59,129 bases of DNA, from IMG/VR virus record IMGVR_UViG_3300035698_005503, positions 1 to 59,129 of that record; one strand, written 5' to 3'. Source of the DNA: a virus. The notes beneath the pieces were generated by a model, which was given only the letters and a program-made list of their open reading frames with translations, did not search any database and had not been told where the DNA came from. This document shows positions 1 to 7,545 of the stretch, piece by piece (the first letter of the stretch is position 1; every line of letters begins with the position of its first letter). The translations under genes and the position numbers were made by a program.

Positions 1-24
1 GTTGGCATCTTATGATCTAAATCA

Positions 25-148
25 CAGCGGGTAGTATATAAGGTTCTAAGTGTTTCAGCGGGTAGTATATAAGGTTCTAAGTGCTTCAGCGGGTAGTATA
101 TAAGGTTCTAAGTGCTTCAGCGGGTAGTATATAAGGTTCTAAGTGCTA
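25..148. repeat. Four tandem 31-bp repeats
   Basis: Four head-to-tail copies of a 31-bp unit beginning CAGCGGGTAGTATATAAGG and ending TTCTAAGTGCTT, at 25-55, 56-86, 87-117 and 118-148. The copies differ only in the last few bases. No ORF is supported. The CTAAGTGCTT element recurs as CTAAGCACTT in the next array, so both arrays probably bind the same factor or serve as origin or packaging iterons; that role is inferred. Confidence 0.9.
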
Positions 149-240
149 GGTGCTATTCATAAACCTGAAATCTCGATAATAATGGTCGAACTCAGGGAGT
201 CTAAGCAGCTTAGATCTTTTAGATCATTTACAACACTAGC

Positions 241-320
241 ACTCTTATGACTAAGCACTTGACTAAGCACTCTTATGACTAAGCACTTGACTAAGCACTT
301 GACTAAGCACTTGACTAAGC
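241..320. repeat. Nested 28-bp and 12-bp tandem repeats
   Basis: Two perfect 28-bp units (241-268 and 269-296) built from ACTCTTATG plus GACTAAGCACTT elements, followed by two 12-bp units (297-308, 309-320). Each unit carries CTAAGCACTTGAC. TTGACT resembles a -35 hexamer but no convincing -10 follows. The rest of 149-564 is AT-rich, contains the palindrome GATTTAAATC (about 363-372), and shows no gene. Confidence 0.85.
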
Positions 321-564
321 ATAGTGTGCCAGATTTATCACATAGTGGTACTATCTCTATGATTTAAATCACTATATGATTCAGGATACTCGACAAGAAA
401 AAAATGCAACCACCTACTCTGTACTAGCTTAATGTATTACTTAATTATATAATTTAAAAAAGTTATATAATAGAAAAAAAGAAAATTACCAATATACAAA
501 CCTTTTCAACTCAGTTAATTAAGTAAGCAGCTAAGGGTTCCGACCATACCTCTATGATTCAATA

Positions 565-589
565 TTTTGCCGAGTTTTCTAAATCAAGG
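565..589 (+). promoter_or_regulatory. TTTGCCGAG box, left-end copy
   Basis: TTTTGCCGAG followed by TTTTCTAAATCAAGG. A close copy lies at 58684-58706 in the same orientation and an inverted copy at 58578-58597. If the ends join, all three fall in one intergenic region of about 1.2 kb. Function unknown; a protein-binding site is likely. Confidence 0.5.
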
Positions 590-618
590 AACCCTAGCCC
601 CATTAGAGCTAGGGTTCC
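588..618 (-). terminator. Hairpin terminator of the early operon
   Basis: Perfect 11-bp stem: GGAACCCTAGC at 588-598 pairs with GCTAGGGTTCC at 608-618, with a 9-nt loop. It sits just beyond the last leftward gene. The U-tract on the leftward transcript is poor, so it may be a weak or factor-assisted terminator, or protect the 3' end. Confidence 0.65.
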
Positions 619-627
619 CATCATGAT

Positions 628-1053
628 TTAAATGTACTTGCCGATCTGCTTCCCATCCTTGAGAAGCACAAGAGCCGTGAGTCCTTCACGCTTTTCAGAA
701 CCGACAGAGACAACCTTCTGATTCAAAGAAAACTTGACCGAAGTACCTTTGGGTATCTCGTTCATGATTGCTTTCGCTGTCGCCCGAAGTTCATCCTTCA
801 CGCGATCAACAGAATCAGCCACTGTCGGCAGGGCAACCGTTGCCAGGGCATCCGGTTCCTTGTCCTCCGATTCCTTAACGACACCCACACCCATGATTCT
901 CGACACATTGATATCGACCAATCCCGTATCGGTTCTGAGCATCCCATTCTCGATGGAACCCCATGCTCCGTCGATATTGACACGAAGACGACCAGCTGTG
1001 AGAGCAATGAGTTCATCATTGCTCAGCTTCTCAATGATTTTCCTTAGTGACAT
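628..1053 (-). CDS. Hypothetical protein, last gene of early operon
   Basis: I do not recognise this protein of about 141 residues. The ATG at 1053 is preferred over one at 1077 because AGGAGTAACTAC sits directly ahead of it, and the upstream ATG overlaps that ribosome site. The N-terminus is helical and charged (SLRKIIEKLSNDELIAL), followed by a mixed region and a C-terminal stretch with alternating hydrophobic residues ending in GKYI. No membrane segment or catalytic motif is visible. Its codons are richer in G/C than those of most neighbours, a feature it shares with the coat and ParB-like genes and which may mean high expression. The gene ends just before the strong hairpin at 588-618. 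Confidence 0.75.
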   Translation of the reverse strand: MSLRKIIEKLSNDELIALTAGRLRVNIDGAWGSIENGMLRTDTGLVDINVSRIMGVGVVKESEDKEPDALATVALPTVADSVDRVKDELRATAKAIMNEIPKGTSVKFSLNQKVVSVGSEKREGLTALVLLKDGKQIGKYI

Positions 1054-1076
1054 AATGTAGTTACTCCTATACTTCA

Positions 1077-1406
1077 CTATTCAGTGTGACTGAGTAAGTA
1101 GTTCTCAGCCGGAAATAATTTAAATTCTACTGCAATTGAAATCGTGCGCTTGCTTCCAGTAAGCCACGTTTTGCGGTGAAATCCAATGCTGGTTGCACAG
1201 CAACCAGCGACAGGAAAGCCCAAAGCATGAAGTTTATTTTTAACAGTTTTAACTATGCTAGAACTGTTAGTCATCGTCGACGGAAAGTAGAACCATCCAC
1301 GCTTACCGTCGCCGTTAAGCTCTAGCGACCATGGATGGGTAATCTCATGATTACCGAACTCATGCATCTCGCCATCTGCAATCTTACCATTGTCTAAAAG
1401 AATCAT
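1077..1406 (-). CDS. Hypothetical protein
   Basis: A 109-residue protein of unknown function. Its ATG is preceded by GGGAGTAAGTG, a ribosome-site context shared with the genes starting at 1053, 3002 and 9392. Visible features are an aromatic stretch (GWFYFPSTMTNSSS), an adjacent Cys pair (AGCCAT) and a basic C-terminal half. There is no signal peptide or membrane segment. Downstream lies the 1053 gene with a short gap; upstream lies the 27-bp repeat array, so the array could be an operator or attenuator for this pair. No homology is claimed. Confidence 0.7.
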   Translation of the reverse strand: MILLDNGKIADGEMHEFGNHEITHPWSLELNGDGKRGWFYFPSTMTNSSSIVKTVKNKLHALGFPVAGCCATSIGFHRKTWLTGSKRTISIAVEFKLFPAENYLLSHTE

Positions 1407-1429
1407 AACACTTACTCCCTTATATACGT

Positions 1430-1500
1430 AACACTTAGAATCTAAGCGCTGTTATCAACACTTAGAATCTAAGCGCTGTTATCAACACTTAGAATCTAAG
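1430..1500. repeat. 27-bp tandem repeat with CTTAGAATCTAAG palindrome
   Basis: Two full 27-bp units (1430-1456, 1457-1483) and a 17-bp partial third (1484-1500). Each begins AACACTTAGAATCTAAG. CTTAGA and TCTAAG form a 6-bp inverted repeat around one central A. The third copy overlaps the stop region of the upstream gene. Similar ACTTAGA/CTAAG strings occur in the arrays at both window ends and at 4481-4500. Confidence 0.85.
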
Positions 1501-1834
1501 CCTTGGGCACAGGCTCAGCGAAATCATCACTGTCAAGATCATGCATATACTTTTCGAAGGTATCCACCGTAGTCATAGCTACTGCAAATGGATAGTCGAT
1601 CAGTAGACCATCAGTCTTAGCGGCTAAGACTTTATGCCTCATGTCTCTAAGAATCGTAAGTTCTGATGTTCTCACCAGGTGAACTGCAAATCTTTCCATC
1701 TCAAGCTCGGCATGATTCAAGTGACCATACCCTAGCCAGAAATGATCCGGATACACTCCCGTATTGTACTCAGTGAAGTATATATCCGCCGTAGCAATGT
1801 GCTTGCGAACACAGTCTATACATGAATACATCAT
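1496..1834 (-). CDS. Hypothetical protein with N-terminal CxxC
   Basis: About 112 residues, starting at the ATG pair 1834/1831 rather than at the longer in-frame ATG, which lies deep inside the upstream nuclease gene. The AAAGG ribosome site overlaps the nuclease stop codon, implying translational coupling. The protein begins with a CIDC pair that could bind metal and has aromatic-rich middle segments (DHFWLGYGHLNHAELEMERF). The C-terminus is acidic (DLDSDDFAEPVPKA). No known domain is recognised. The 3' end runs into the third copy of the 27-bp repeat, which may matter for mRNA ending. Confidence 0.65.
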   Translation of the reverse strand: MMYSCIDCVRKHIATADIYFTEYNTGVYPDHFWLGYGHLNHAELEMERFAVHLVRTSELTILRDMRHKVLAAKTDGLLIDYPFAVAMTTVDTFEKYMHDLDSDDFAEPVPKA

Positions 1835-1838
1835 AGTG

Positions 1839-3002
1839 CTACCTTTGTCCTCTTGCCATCTCAGCCACCCAACGATCATCCGAACTCCCATCGTACATGG
1901 AAGCGAGATTGTCAAGTGACTTACCATATTCAATTGATTCTGCTTTCGTCCGATCAGTGAAAACATGGTTGTCCTTGATAGCTACCCACATAGCCTTCAA
2001 GTCTCCAAGTAAGTCCACCTGAAATTGTTCACTGATCTTCGCACGTTGCTGAGCAAGCCGCATGGTGGGATAGGTCGGAACGAAGCTCTGATCTACCACC
2101 ATCTGAACATTATCTTCCGACCAAGGCTTATCCTCACGTTGTTTCAACAACGTGATGTTTGAGACACCATTGCCACGACCACAGAACTGCTCGATGCCAG
2201 CCACAGTTTCCTCACCGACAGGTATGCCGGACACCCACTGATAGATGGCCAACTGAACAGCCCACTCCTTATGGAAATCCTCAAGGAACCAGCCGAGATT
2301 GTAAGACTCACCGCTTACTGGATCAATGTATGACTCGAAGTCTTTGTGAATCTTCCTAGTGATACTGGCCGCCGCAATTTGTGACCTCTCAAGGATAAGC
2401 AACTCAGGTGTAAGGCCATCGTAACAGATACGATAGCCCTTACGCGGTGAGAGTGGGCGCGTTGCCATGAAGCCATTGACCTTGAAGTCAAGAATTATGT
2501 GCTTTGAGACACCCTCAGGTGTCTCAAAAGTCAACACGAAATCAGGCTTGCCAAGCAAAGGCACACCACCGATAATCTTAGCCTCAGTTGTCTCAAGGCA
2601 GATGGACTGTGCTCTGATAGCACAACGAAGGACATTAGCCAATGCCCCACTGATCGCATATATTCCAAAGAGATATTCGCCGATGTCATGCAACTGCTTA
2701 CAATTGTTCGGCCCTTGAAGCTGATCTTCATACAGCTTATCTAAATCATATTCAGCCTCAATAGCCTCAGGCGTATCGAGACAGTCGCCGCCCTTCGGAC
2801 TGATGACACAAATACCATTGGTCAAAGCCCAGCTAGCAAGGAACGCTTTGATTCTTGCATCGAAAGCCGAGCCAACTGCCATCGGGATAGTCTGAGGGTC
2901 CTTCGGAGGACGGAAATCCGACAGGTACTTGAGGTAATACTCAGTCCTGTCTTTATTCCAACGACTATAGGCTGAGGGGGATATGTACTTAATTGTTCTC
3001 AT
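1839..3002 (-). CDS. PD-(D/E)XK nuclease, RecB/Cas4-like
   Basis: A 387-residue protein, likely a DNA exonuclease of the RecB/Cas4-like PD-(D/E)XK superfamily acting in phage recombination or end processing. The catalytic order is visible: a GKPDFV motif near residue 154, LDFKVNG near 171-177 (the D-x-K pair), and QLAIYQW near 250, the Q-x3-Y motif typical of RecB-type domains. The N-terminal SPSAYSRW resembles the opening helix of Cas4/AddB-type nucleases. I see no four-Cys iron-sulfur cluster. The ATG at 3002 is chosen because AGGAGTAATTACG precedes it; an ATG 42 nt upstream lies before that site. It is flanked by unknown early genes. Family assignment is fairly sure; the exact role is not. 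Confidence 0.75.
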   Translation of the reverse strand: MRTIKYISPSAYSRWNKDRTEYYLKYLSDFRPPKDPQTIPMAVGSAFDARIKAFLASWALTNGICVISPKGGDCLDTPEAIEAEYDLDKLYEDQLQGPNNCKQLHDIGEYLFGIYAISGALANVLRCAIRAQSICLETTEAKIIGGVPLLGKPDFVLTFETPEGVSKHIILDFKVNGFMATRPLSPRKGYRICYDGLTPELLILERSQIAAASITRKIHKDFESYIDPVSGESYNLGWFLEDFHKEWAVQLAIYQWVSGIPVGEETVAGIEQFCGRGNGVSNITLLKQREDKPWSEDNVQMVVDQSFVPTYPTMRLAQQRAKISEQFQVDLLGDLKAMWVAIKDNHVFTDRTKAESIEYGKSLDNLASMYDGSSDDRWVAEMARGQR

Positions 3003-3009
3003 AACGTAA

Positions 3010-3708
3010 TTACTCCTTATCTGCAATTTCAGCTGAAATTGCAATCAGAACTTCTGCCATTGAGGTCATGATAGTGTGCATCTCTGTGAGTGCAATCCTG
3101 AAATCAACCTCCATAGATGCAACACGCTTGTCCAGCCAGCCGATGGCAGCAAGACCACATTCGCTAGTCGACTTAGCACTTAGAATCTCAGGTGCAAGTT
3201 TCTCTGCCTCCTTGAACAGACGTATTAAGCCCATTGGGTTGAAACTAACCTTCCCCGAATTGTACATATCGAAGAATGGTACAAGAATCAATGTGAGATT
3301 GATATCAGGATTCTGCTTCTGATCGTTATGCATCCAGTTAACGAACCTCGGAGCAAGATGCCGTCTATTGGTCTCCTGATTCAAGAAACCTTGAGGGAAG
3401 TTGTCTAGACTTACACCCTCTAATGCCTCATCTCTGCCCTTTTCGAGCTTACGTATCTGAATCTCAATCTCCCTAGCAAGGACTACTGAATCCTTGTCAC
3501 TGAGGTCAGCATTGAAACGCTCCTTGACATCGTGAAAACGAGCAAGGAACTCAGCCCCAATACGATCACGCGTATCGTCAAGATCTATCTTGAAGGTCGC
3601 CTCCATCAAGATTCTAACCTTGTCATACTGTATCTGAAGCTGAGCCTGAACCTTAGACTCAGATACACCTTCAGGTATTGCTATTGTGCAAACATCTCCG
3701 TCTTTCAT
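3010..3708 (-). CDS. Hypothetical early protein, helical
   Basis: A 232-residue protein with an ATGA overlap with the upstream gene and a GGGGAGAAG ribosome site. Much of it looks like charged amphipathic helix (for example EIEIQIRKLEKGRDEALEG), with a hydrophobic helix near the C-terminus (MTSMAEVLIAISAEIAD). No catalytic motif or metal site is evident. It lies between a RecB-like nuclease and another unknown protein, so it might be an accessory recombination or replication factor, but that rests only on position. Confidence 0.7.
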   Translation of the reverse strand: MKDGDVCTIAIPEGVSESKVQAQLQIQYDKVRILMEATFKIDLDDTRDRIGAEFLARFHDVKERFNADLSDKDSVVLAREIEIQIRKLEKGRDEALEGVSLDNFPQGFLNQETNRRHLAPRFVNWMHNDQKQNPDINLTLILVPFFDMYNSGKVSFNPMGLIRLFKEAEKLAPEILSAKSTSECGLAAIGWLDKRVASMEVDFRIALTEMHTIMTSMAEVLIAISAEIADKE

Positions 3709-4427
3709 GCTTCAAACTTCTCCCCGACGATCGCTTTGACGATGCCGATGACATCGCTTTTCACACCAGCGATCTTATGTTGAAGGTTAAAGATTCGAGT
3801 TCCGACCGGCCCTTTGAATGTTTTCATCAGGTCGAATGCATCCGAGGCAACGCCAATGTGACACAGAATCTCTTGGAACTGCATACTGACTTCCTTGAGT
3901 TCCGCAATCTCTTCTGCCGATGTATTGGCATTGTTCCACTTCTTCTGATCGGCAAGGATTTCAATGACAACACCAATACTAAGGGAATTGACAATCGCCC
4001 CTGAGTCGATGTGCGTAACGAGTTCAGGATACTCCTGCATCAGGTTCAGGGCAATCTTGTCCCAACTCAGAGGGTCGGGGTACTGGTTGAGAAGCTCTGA
4101 CTTCTCACCCTTGACAGGTGTAACCCAAACGCACTTGCCTTGAGGATGCACGAAATCAATGATGAAGTGCGTCACCTTCTCGTCAATCTTTATCTTCGAG
4201 AAACACACAAGACCTTTGGCCTTGGTTGTCATGAAACGGCCGCCAAGCTCCCTTGCCCTGATGGCACGGAAAACATAGCATTTCTTTTCTTCGTTGTGAT
4301 CCACGGTAATAGACTGAACAACCTTTTGATATGTCGGTGACATACTTTTCTTCGTCTTCGGACTGACCCGAACTTCACGAAGAATGATTTCGCCTTGCGA
4401 GGTTGTCATAGATGCTAAGTCTAACAT
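3705..4427 (-). CDS. Hypothetical early protein
   Basis: A protein of about 240 residues without a recognised family. The start at 4427 is preferred because GGAG lies 7 nt upstream; the ATG at 4439 forms part of that ribosome site. Visible features are a basic N-terminal third with SPKTKKSMSPTY, a beta-rich middle (KVTHFIIDFVHPQGKCVWV) and a helical C-terminus. It overlaps the next gene by ATGA. A strong stem-loop at 4457-4481 separates it from the upstream gene, so it may have a separately tuned transcript level. Confidence 0.7.
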   Translation of the reverse strand: MLDLASMTTSQGEIILREVRVSPKTKKSMSPTYQKVVQSITVDHNEEKKCYVFRAIRARELGGRFMTTKAKGLVCFSKIKIDEKVTHFIIDFVHPQGKCVWVTPVKGEKSELLNQYPDPLSWDKIALNLMQEYPELVTHIDSGAIVNSLSIGVVIEILADQKKWNNANTSAEEIAELKEVSMQFQEILCHIGVASDAFDLMKTFKGPVGTRIFNLQHKIAGVKSDVIGIVKAIVGEKFEA

Positions 4428-4456
4428 GATATGCTCCATAAACGTAGTTTAAACTC

Positions 4457-4481
4457 TAGCTGGTCCAGCTTGGACCAGCTA
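4457..4481 (-). terminator. Intergenic hairpin
   Basis: TAGCTGGTCCA (4457-4467) and TGGACCAGCTA (4471-4481) form a perfect 11-bp stem around a 3-nt loop. It lies between the gene ending at 4501 and the one starting at 4427. There is no clear U-tract, so attenuation or RNA processing is as likely as termination. A CTTAGAATCTTAG motif adjoins it. Confidence 0.6.
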
Positions 4482-4500
4482 ACTCTTAGAATCTTAGTGC

Positions 4501-4827
4501 TTATTCAACTGGTTCAAAAACTACATAGGCAATGTCTCCTAGTATGTCGATCGTTAGAATCTTGTGTCTGTTCTTACCGAACTGAATAAGCACACCCTCT
4601 GACCAAAAACTGACCACATGCTTACTGAAGGTAAGTCCAAACGGCTTCTTAAAGGCTTCGACATTCCTCCTTACTACTTTCGCCCTCTCAGCCTCAATGT
4701 GTCTTGCCAACTCAAGAATCGTTTCATGTGGGATAGAGGCCGCACTGTGTCCACAGGCTATCTCAATGTAGACATCGTCCTGATGGATTTTGAACATGAC
4801 ATGTTCGAGTTTGATTTCTATGTTCAT
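4501..4827 (-). CDS. Hypothetical protein
   Basis: About 108 residues. A TTG at 4833 is too close to the strong GGAGG ribosome site, so the ATG at 4827 is preferred. The sequence alternates beta-type segments (VYIEIACGHSAASI, ILTIDILGDIAYVVF) with one basic helix (RHIEAERAKVVRRNVEAF). There is no signal, membrane segment or known motif. It is tightly packed behind the upstream gene, whose stop precedes this start by only a few bases, indicating shared translation. Confidence 0.65.
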   Translation of the reverse strand: MNIEIKLEHVMFKIHQDDVYIEIACGHSAASIPHETILELARHIEAERAKVVRRNVEAFKKPFGLTFSKHVVSFWSEGVLIQFGKNRHKILTIDILGDIAYVVFEPVE

Positions 4828-4829
4828 AA

Positions 4830-5111
4830 TCAATGGTCCTCCTTGCTTTCCGTCCTCGCTCTGTTCTCACAGATTCCAGCCCTGACACCACTACCGTGTT
4901 CCCTCCAATACTTAGCAAGCTCAGCCGTCGACTTTTGATTCTCATAATCAATGGAAGATATGGCTACACCTACCACTTCACCACTTTCACCCAGAAAGCG
5001 GGCAGGTATTGACTTGCCGCCTGACTCCAACATCATATCTATCCGCCCACGACCACAAATGAGTTGATGCTTTGGAGGTGCACGATTTATCAAAATTGGT
5101 TCTATGTCCAT
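4830..5111 (-). CDS. Hypothetical small protein
   Basis: About 93 residues, starting at the ATG at 5111 behind AGGTGGTAATC. The N-terminal half contains HQLICGRGRIDMML and GGKSIPARFLGESGE, short beta-hairpin-like stretches; the C-terminus is charged (RTESKEDH). The phrase CGRG resembles one in the protein encoded at 8761-9168 (YICGRGISKA), but I cannot say the two are related. No function is assigned. Confidence 0.6.
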   Translation of the reverse strand: MDIEPILINRAPPKHQLICGRGRIDMMLESGGKSIPARFLGESGEVVGVAISSIDYENQKSTAELAKYWREHGSGVRAGICENRARTESKEDH

Positions 5112-5113
5112 GA

Positions 5114-5326
5114 TTACCACCTAACCCTATCAAGTTCCATTTGAACTTTACGAGCTATCTGCCGTTCACGAGCACGAGTATCGTCGGGTAATTCAACTTG
5201 AACAACACGACTCTCAGGATAGTTCTCGCGGAATTTATCCCAAGCCTCTTCATGAGAATCAGCAGTGAGATCGGCTCCGAACTCGTCACCTAGTTCGTCA
5301 AGCATAACTGCATGAAACTTACTCAT
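5114..5326 (-). CDS. Hypothetical small acidic/basic protein
   Basis: A 70-residue protein with an acidic N-terminal half (LDELGDEFGADLTADSHEEA) and a basic C-terminal helix (RARERQIARKVQ). This split-charge pattern is common in small phage effectors and in crosstalk domains that bind nucleic acid, but no family is recognised. The gene overlaps its upstream neighbour by 8 nt, as expected inside one operon. Confidence 0.6.
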   Translation of the reverse strand: MSKFHAVMLDELGDEFGADLTADSHEEAWDKFRENYPESRVVQVELPDDTRARERQIARKVQMELDRVRW

Positions 5327-5687
5327 AGCTTACCTCATTGATACTAACAGTCTTGACTGTATTCCACTGGTCAATAATCTTTACCCTAGTCGACCCACGT
5401 ATCATAGGCGTAAAGATATCCATTGGATTAACTGCAACATAGATTTCTCCAATTAGAGTAACAGGTATTGGCTCAACGTTCTCGATCTTTTTTCTCCAAG
5501 GGTTCGACTTCGGCCACGGTTTCTTCTCCAAGGACAATGAGCTTAGCCAAGCTATGATACTTGGCACATCCTCATATGTGATACTGATGAAATCATCATA
5601 CTCACCATCAATATTCTCATGTTCAATATTGATAAAGTCATGCTCATTGTCCTCGAATGAATTATCACTTAATGATATCTTACTCAT
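5319..5687 (-). CDS. Hypothetical acidic protein
   Basis: A 122-residue protein. The first 45 residues are strongly acidic (EDNEHDFINIEHENIDGEYD); the remainder is beta-rich with a KPWPKSNPWRKK basic patch. An acidic N-terminus followed by a compact domain could mimic DNA, but this is only a compositional remark. It overlaps both neighbours by 8 nt, consistent with tight coupling in the early operon. Confidence 0.6.
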   Translation of the reverse strand: MSKISLSDNSFEDNEHDFINIEHENIDGEYDDFISITYEDVPSIIAWLSSLSLEKKPWPKSNPWRKKIENVEPIPVTLIGEIYVAVNPMDIFTPMIRGSTRVKIIDQWNTVKTVSINEVSYE

Positions 5688-6036
5688 AACAGAACTCAGG
5701 CATTGGACACCACTCGTTTATGCCTTCAATAATTTTACCAGGTTCGAGAACATATATATGATCTACACACTTGACGAGAACAACAACGTCACTGGGACGG
5801 GTGTTCGCCGGACGCCACCCAGTCTCAATGGCAGGGTTGACATCACAGCAGATGCAAAGAATCATATTTTGTGTAATATTCTTATCGTCCCTAAGTGTAG
5901 CCCAATCACCTATGTCATTGACATACTCAAGGCCTTCGTTAGGTGCATAGGACATAAGCATTTCTCTCTCTTTCTGAGTGAGGAACAGCCATGCACGTTG
6001 GTTCACTTTCAAGTCATGAAACATCTTGAGATTCAT
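5680..6036 (-). CDS. Hypothetical protein with Cys cluster
   Basis: About 118 residues from the ATG at 6036, which has AGGAG 9 nt upstream; a longer start at 6075 is less likely because it overlaps the neighbour. The sequence includes LTQKEREMLMSYAP (helix), an ILCICCD Cys cluster, GWRPANTRPSDVVVLVKCVD and a terminal CPMPEFC. The phrase WRPANTRPSD, with the following VVLV strand, resembles the DUF551-type pattern (W-x-P-x-x-x-x-P) seen in many phage proteins. That assignment is tentative. Confidence 0.6.
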   Translation of the reverse strand: MNLKMFHDLKVNQRAWLFLTQKEREMLMSYAPNEGLEYVNDIGDWATLRDDKNITQNMILCICCDVNPAIETGWRPANTRPSDVVVLVKCVDHIYVLEPGKIIEGINEWCPMPEFCYE

Positions 6037-6037
6037 A

Positions 6038-6253
6038 TCATCTACTCCTATAGACTTTGATCTTGAACGTACCATCTACGTTCTTAGTGATAATCATAGT
6101 TGTGAAATCTTTGTTGGCAAGCTCAACAACCTTATCTCCTAGTTTCTCTTGCTTCACTTTAACTTCATCACTGGTAAGCATAGACTTCCATGCAACTGAT
6201 GACAGTGTTACCAGTAACATTGTCATCAGCATTATAAAAGTCTTACGAGTCAT
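6038..6253 (-). CDS. Small membrane-anchored or secreted protein
   Basis: A 71-residue protein with a basic N-terminus (MTRKTF) and a hydrophobic stretch at about 7-22 (IMLMTMLLVTLSSVAW), which looks like a signal anchor or cleavable signal peptide. The rest is soluble and Lys-rich, ending in IKVYRSR. No lipobox is present. It may act at the inner membrane or periplasm, for example in superinfection exclusion, but nothing in the sequence proves that. Confidence 0.6.
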   Translation of the reverse strand: MTRKTFIMLMTMLLVTLSSVAWKSMLTSDEVKVKQEKLGDKVVELANKDFTTMIITKNVDGTFKIKVYRSR

Positions 6254-6258
6254 CAGAC

Positions 6259-6621
6259 CTATCCCCTCATGAAGTATTCGACATACTCTTCGTCGGTGAA
6301 TTCGCGGATTCGGCTAAATGAAAGTCTCTCAAATGTACCATCGGGCAACTGAAGCAATGCCTCAGTGTAATTGCCAGCACCGTTCTCGAATTCCTCGAAA
6401 TCTTGCATGACACTGACGAAATTGGCATGTGGCAAGCCTGATGTCCAACCAACAGTCTTGTTCTGCCGAATCTTGACCAAAGACCGAGTATACTTGACAT
6501 GAGTAGATAAGACTATAATGGTAATATTGCCATCAGCATTCACCACAATGGCATTGCCACTAGGTCTAATGTGCAACACAGTGAACACTTCACCGTTGGA
6601 AATTATCTTGTCTCGCAACAT
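6259..6621 (-). CDS. Hypothetical protein
   Basis: A 120-residue protein with a beta-rich N-terminus (EVFTVLHIRPSGNAIVVNADG) that resembles a small SH3-like or Tudor-like barrel, then a segment with GWTSGLPHANF and an acidic C-terminus (TDEEYVEYFMRG). It overlaps the kinase-like gene by 19 nt. No enzyme motif is found; the barrel suggestion is from residue pattern alone. Confidence 0.6.
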   Translation of the reverse strand: MLRDKIISNGEVFTVLHIRPSGNAIVVNADGNITIIVLSTHVKYTRSLVKIRQNKTVGWTSGLPHANFVSVMQDFEEFENGAGNYTEALLQLPDGTFERLSFSRIREFTDEEYVEYFMRG

Positions 6622-7082
6622 ACTAGGCTCCTTATTTCTTTGAGTGCAGACGCTTCATCTGAAACACCTGATATAAAACTATTGAGCTCTTTTGCTTTCT
6701 TGAATGATATGTCTCCACGCTTCTTAACTCGTTTTGATAATTCTCTTGACTTGACAGGCTTGAGACTGACACTTAGAACCTGAAAGTCATGTTTCAATGA
6801 TTTAATTGCACTGGACATCCATCGCCCTGTACCACTGTGCTCGATGATAAATACTGGCTTGTTATTCTTTTCTGCCGACAATACTTCTGCCACAAGTTCA
6901 GATTGCATGCCCCTTATCTTGTCCCAGAATTCGTCCCAATCCATCTTGCCATCAACTAGGATTCCAAATCTAATATAGAAATCCTTAGCGATGTCCCAGC
7001 TTCCAAAGAGGCTAGGGTCTAATTGCTTAATCAAATGAGACTTGCCACTACATATAGGTCCGGTGAGTGATACTATAATCAT
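6603..7082 (-). CDS. P-loop nucleotide or nucleoside kinase-like protein
   Basis: A 159-residue P-loop NTPase. The Walker A motif GPICSGKS occupies about residues 8-15 directly after a hydrophobic beta-1 strand (IIVSLT). The small size and later Arg/Lys-rich lid-like region (RELSKRVKKRGDISF) suit a (deoxy)nucleotide or polynucleotide kinase of the NK superfamily. The VFIIEHSGTGRWM segment would be the Walker B strand region. A role in dNTP supply is likely from context, but the substrate cannot be read. AAAGGAG lies ahead of the start, and the leader contains the stem-loop at 7105-7130. Confidence 0.65.
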   Translation of the reverse strand: MIIVSLTGPICSGKSHLIKQLDPSLFGSWDIAKDFYIRFGILVDGKMDWDEFWDKIRGMQSELVAEVLSAEKNNKPVFIIEHSGTGRWMSSAIKSLKHDFQVLSVSLKPVKSRELSKRVKKRGDISFKKAKELNSFISGVSDEASALKEIRSLVCCETR

Positions 7083-7104
7083 GATACTCCTTTGTTGATA
7101 AGAC

Positions 7105-7130
7105 CTGGGGCTAGACAGTTAGCCCCAGGT
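7105..7130 (-). terminator. Hairpin upstream of kinase gene
   Basis: CCTGGGGCTA (7105-7114) and TAGCCCCAGG (7121-7130) form a perfect 10-bp stem with the loop GACAGT. On the leftward transcript it follows the small genes at 7157-7612 and ends about 20 nt before the kinase ATG. It can act as terminator or attenuator; a following TCTTATC is only weakly U-rich. Confidence 0.7.
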
Positions 7131-7156
7131 GTAGTTATTCAATGCAGTCAACATAC

Positions 7157-7345
7157 CTAACCAAACCCTCCTTGCGCCTGCAGAGGGCGCGGGAGTTCCC
7201 GCGGCCTTTGTCGAGTTGCGATACCGTCCACTACAGACGGTATTAGGCTCACCCAGACCCGCTGAGGTATCTCAACTGGGTCAGGCGGCAAGTAAAGCAT
7301 GTCATCCATGCAAGTACGATCAATTGTATAGATACTTAAAATCAT
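7157..7345 (-). CDS. Possible small hypothetical protein
   Basis: About 62 residues if it starts at the ATG at 7345, which forms an ATGA overlap with the upstream stop and so is translationally coupled. The sequence is Pro- and Arg-rich towards the end (RPRELPRPLQAQGGFG) and lacks known motifs. The local DNA is unusually GC-rich (around 7165-7215) compared with both flanks, so this could instead be a non-coding insert. The evidence for a real gene is modest. Confidence 0.35.
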   Translation of the reverse strand: MILSIYTIDRTCMDDMLYLPPDPVEIPQRVWVSLIPSVVDGIATRQRPRELPRPLQAQGGFG

Positions 7346-7545
7346 TGAATCCTTACGATAAGAAGGTCTCTCCATACTTGATGTGTCCCAAGGAGTCCCA
7401 TTGTTCTGACGGCATGTCCATCGTGAGGACCAATACTCCTAAGGATGTCCTCTTCCTCATAGACCGGCATCTCAACTATGTCAATATGTACACTCATAAC
7501 CTCATACTCACGCTTTTCGGGTTCGAGTTTAAGAAATAGTTTCAT
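7342..7545 (-). CDS. Hypothetical small protein
   Basis: A 67-residue protein with a GGGAG ribosome site. The N-terminal half is beta-like with acidic residues (KREYEVMSVHIDIVEMPVY) and the C-terminus contains HDGHAVRTMGLLGTHQVW. It overlaps a very short membrane peptide gene upstream and couples to the next ORF downstream. No function can be given. Confidence 0.55.
   Translation of the reverse strand: MKLFLKLEPEKREYEVMSVHIDIVEMPVYEEEDILRSIGPHDGHAVRTMGLLGTHQVWRDLLIVRIQ

Noticed and set aside
25-320. Possible CRISPR array
   Set aside because: Repeats are directly adjacent with no unique spacers, and no Cas genes occur apart from a general RecB/Cas4-like nuclease.
1839-3002. Nuclease read as Cas4
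   Set aside because: No iron-sulfur Cys set and no CRISPR; RecB-like phage exonuclease is the safer call.
7216-7539. 107-residue plus ORF
   Set aside because: Antisense to the small early genes in a leftward operon, with no ribosome site or promoter.
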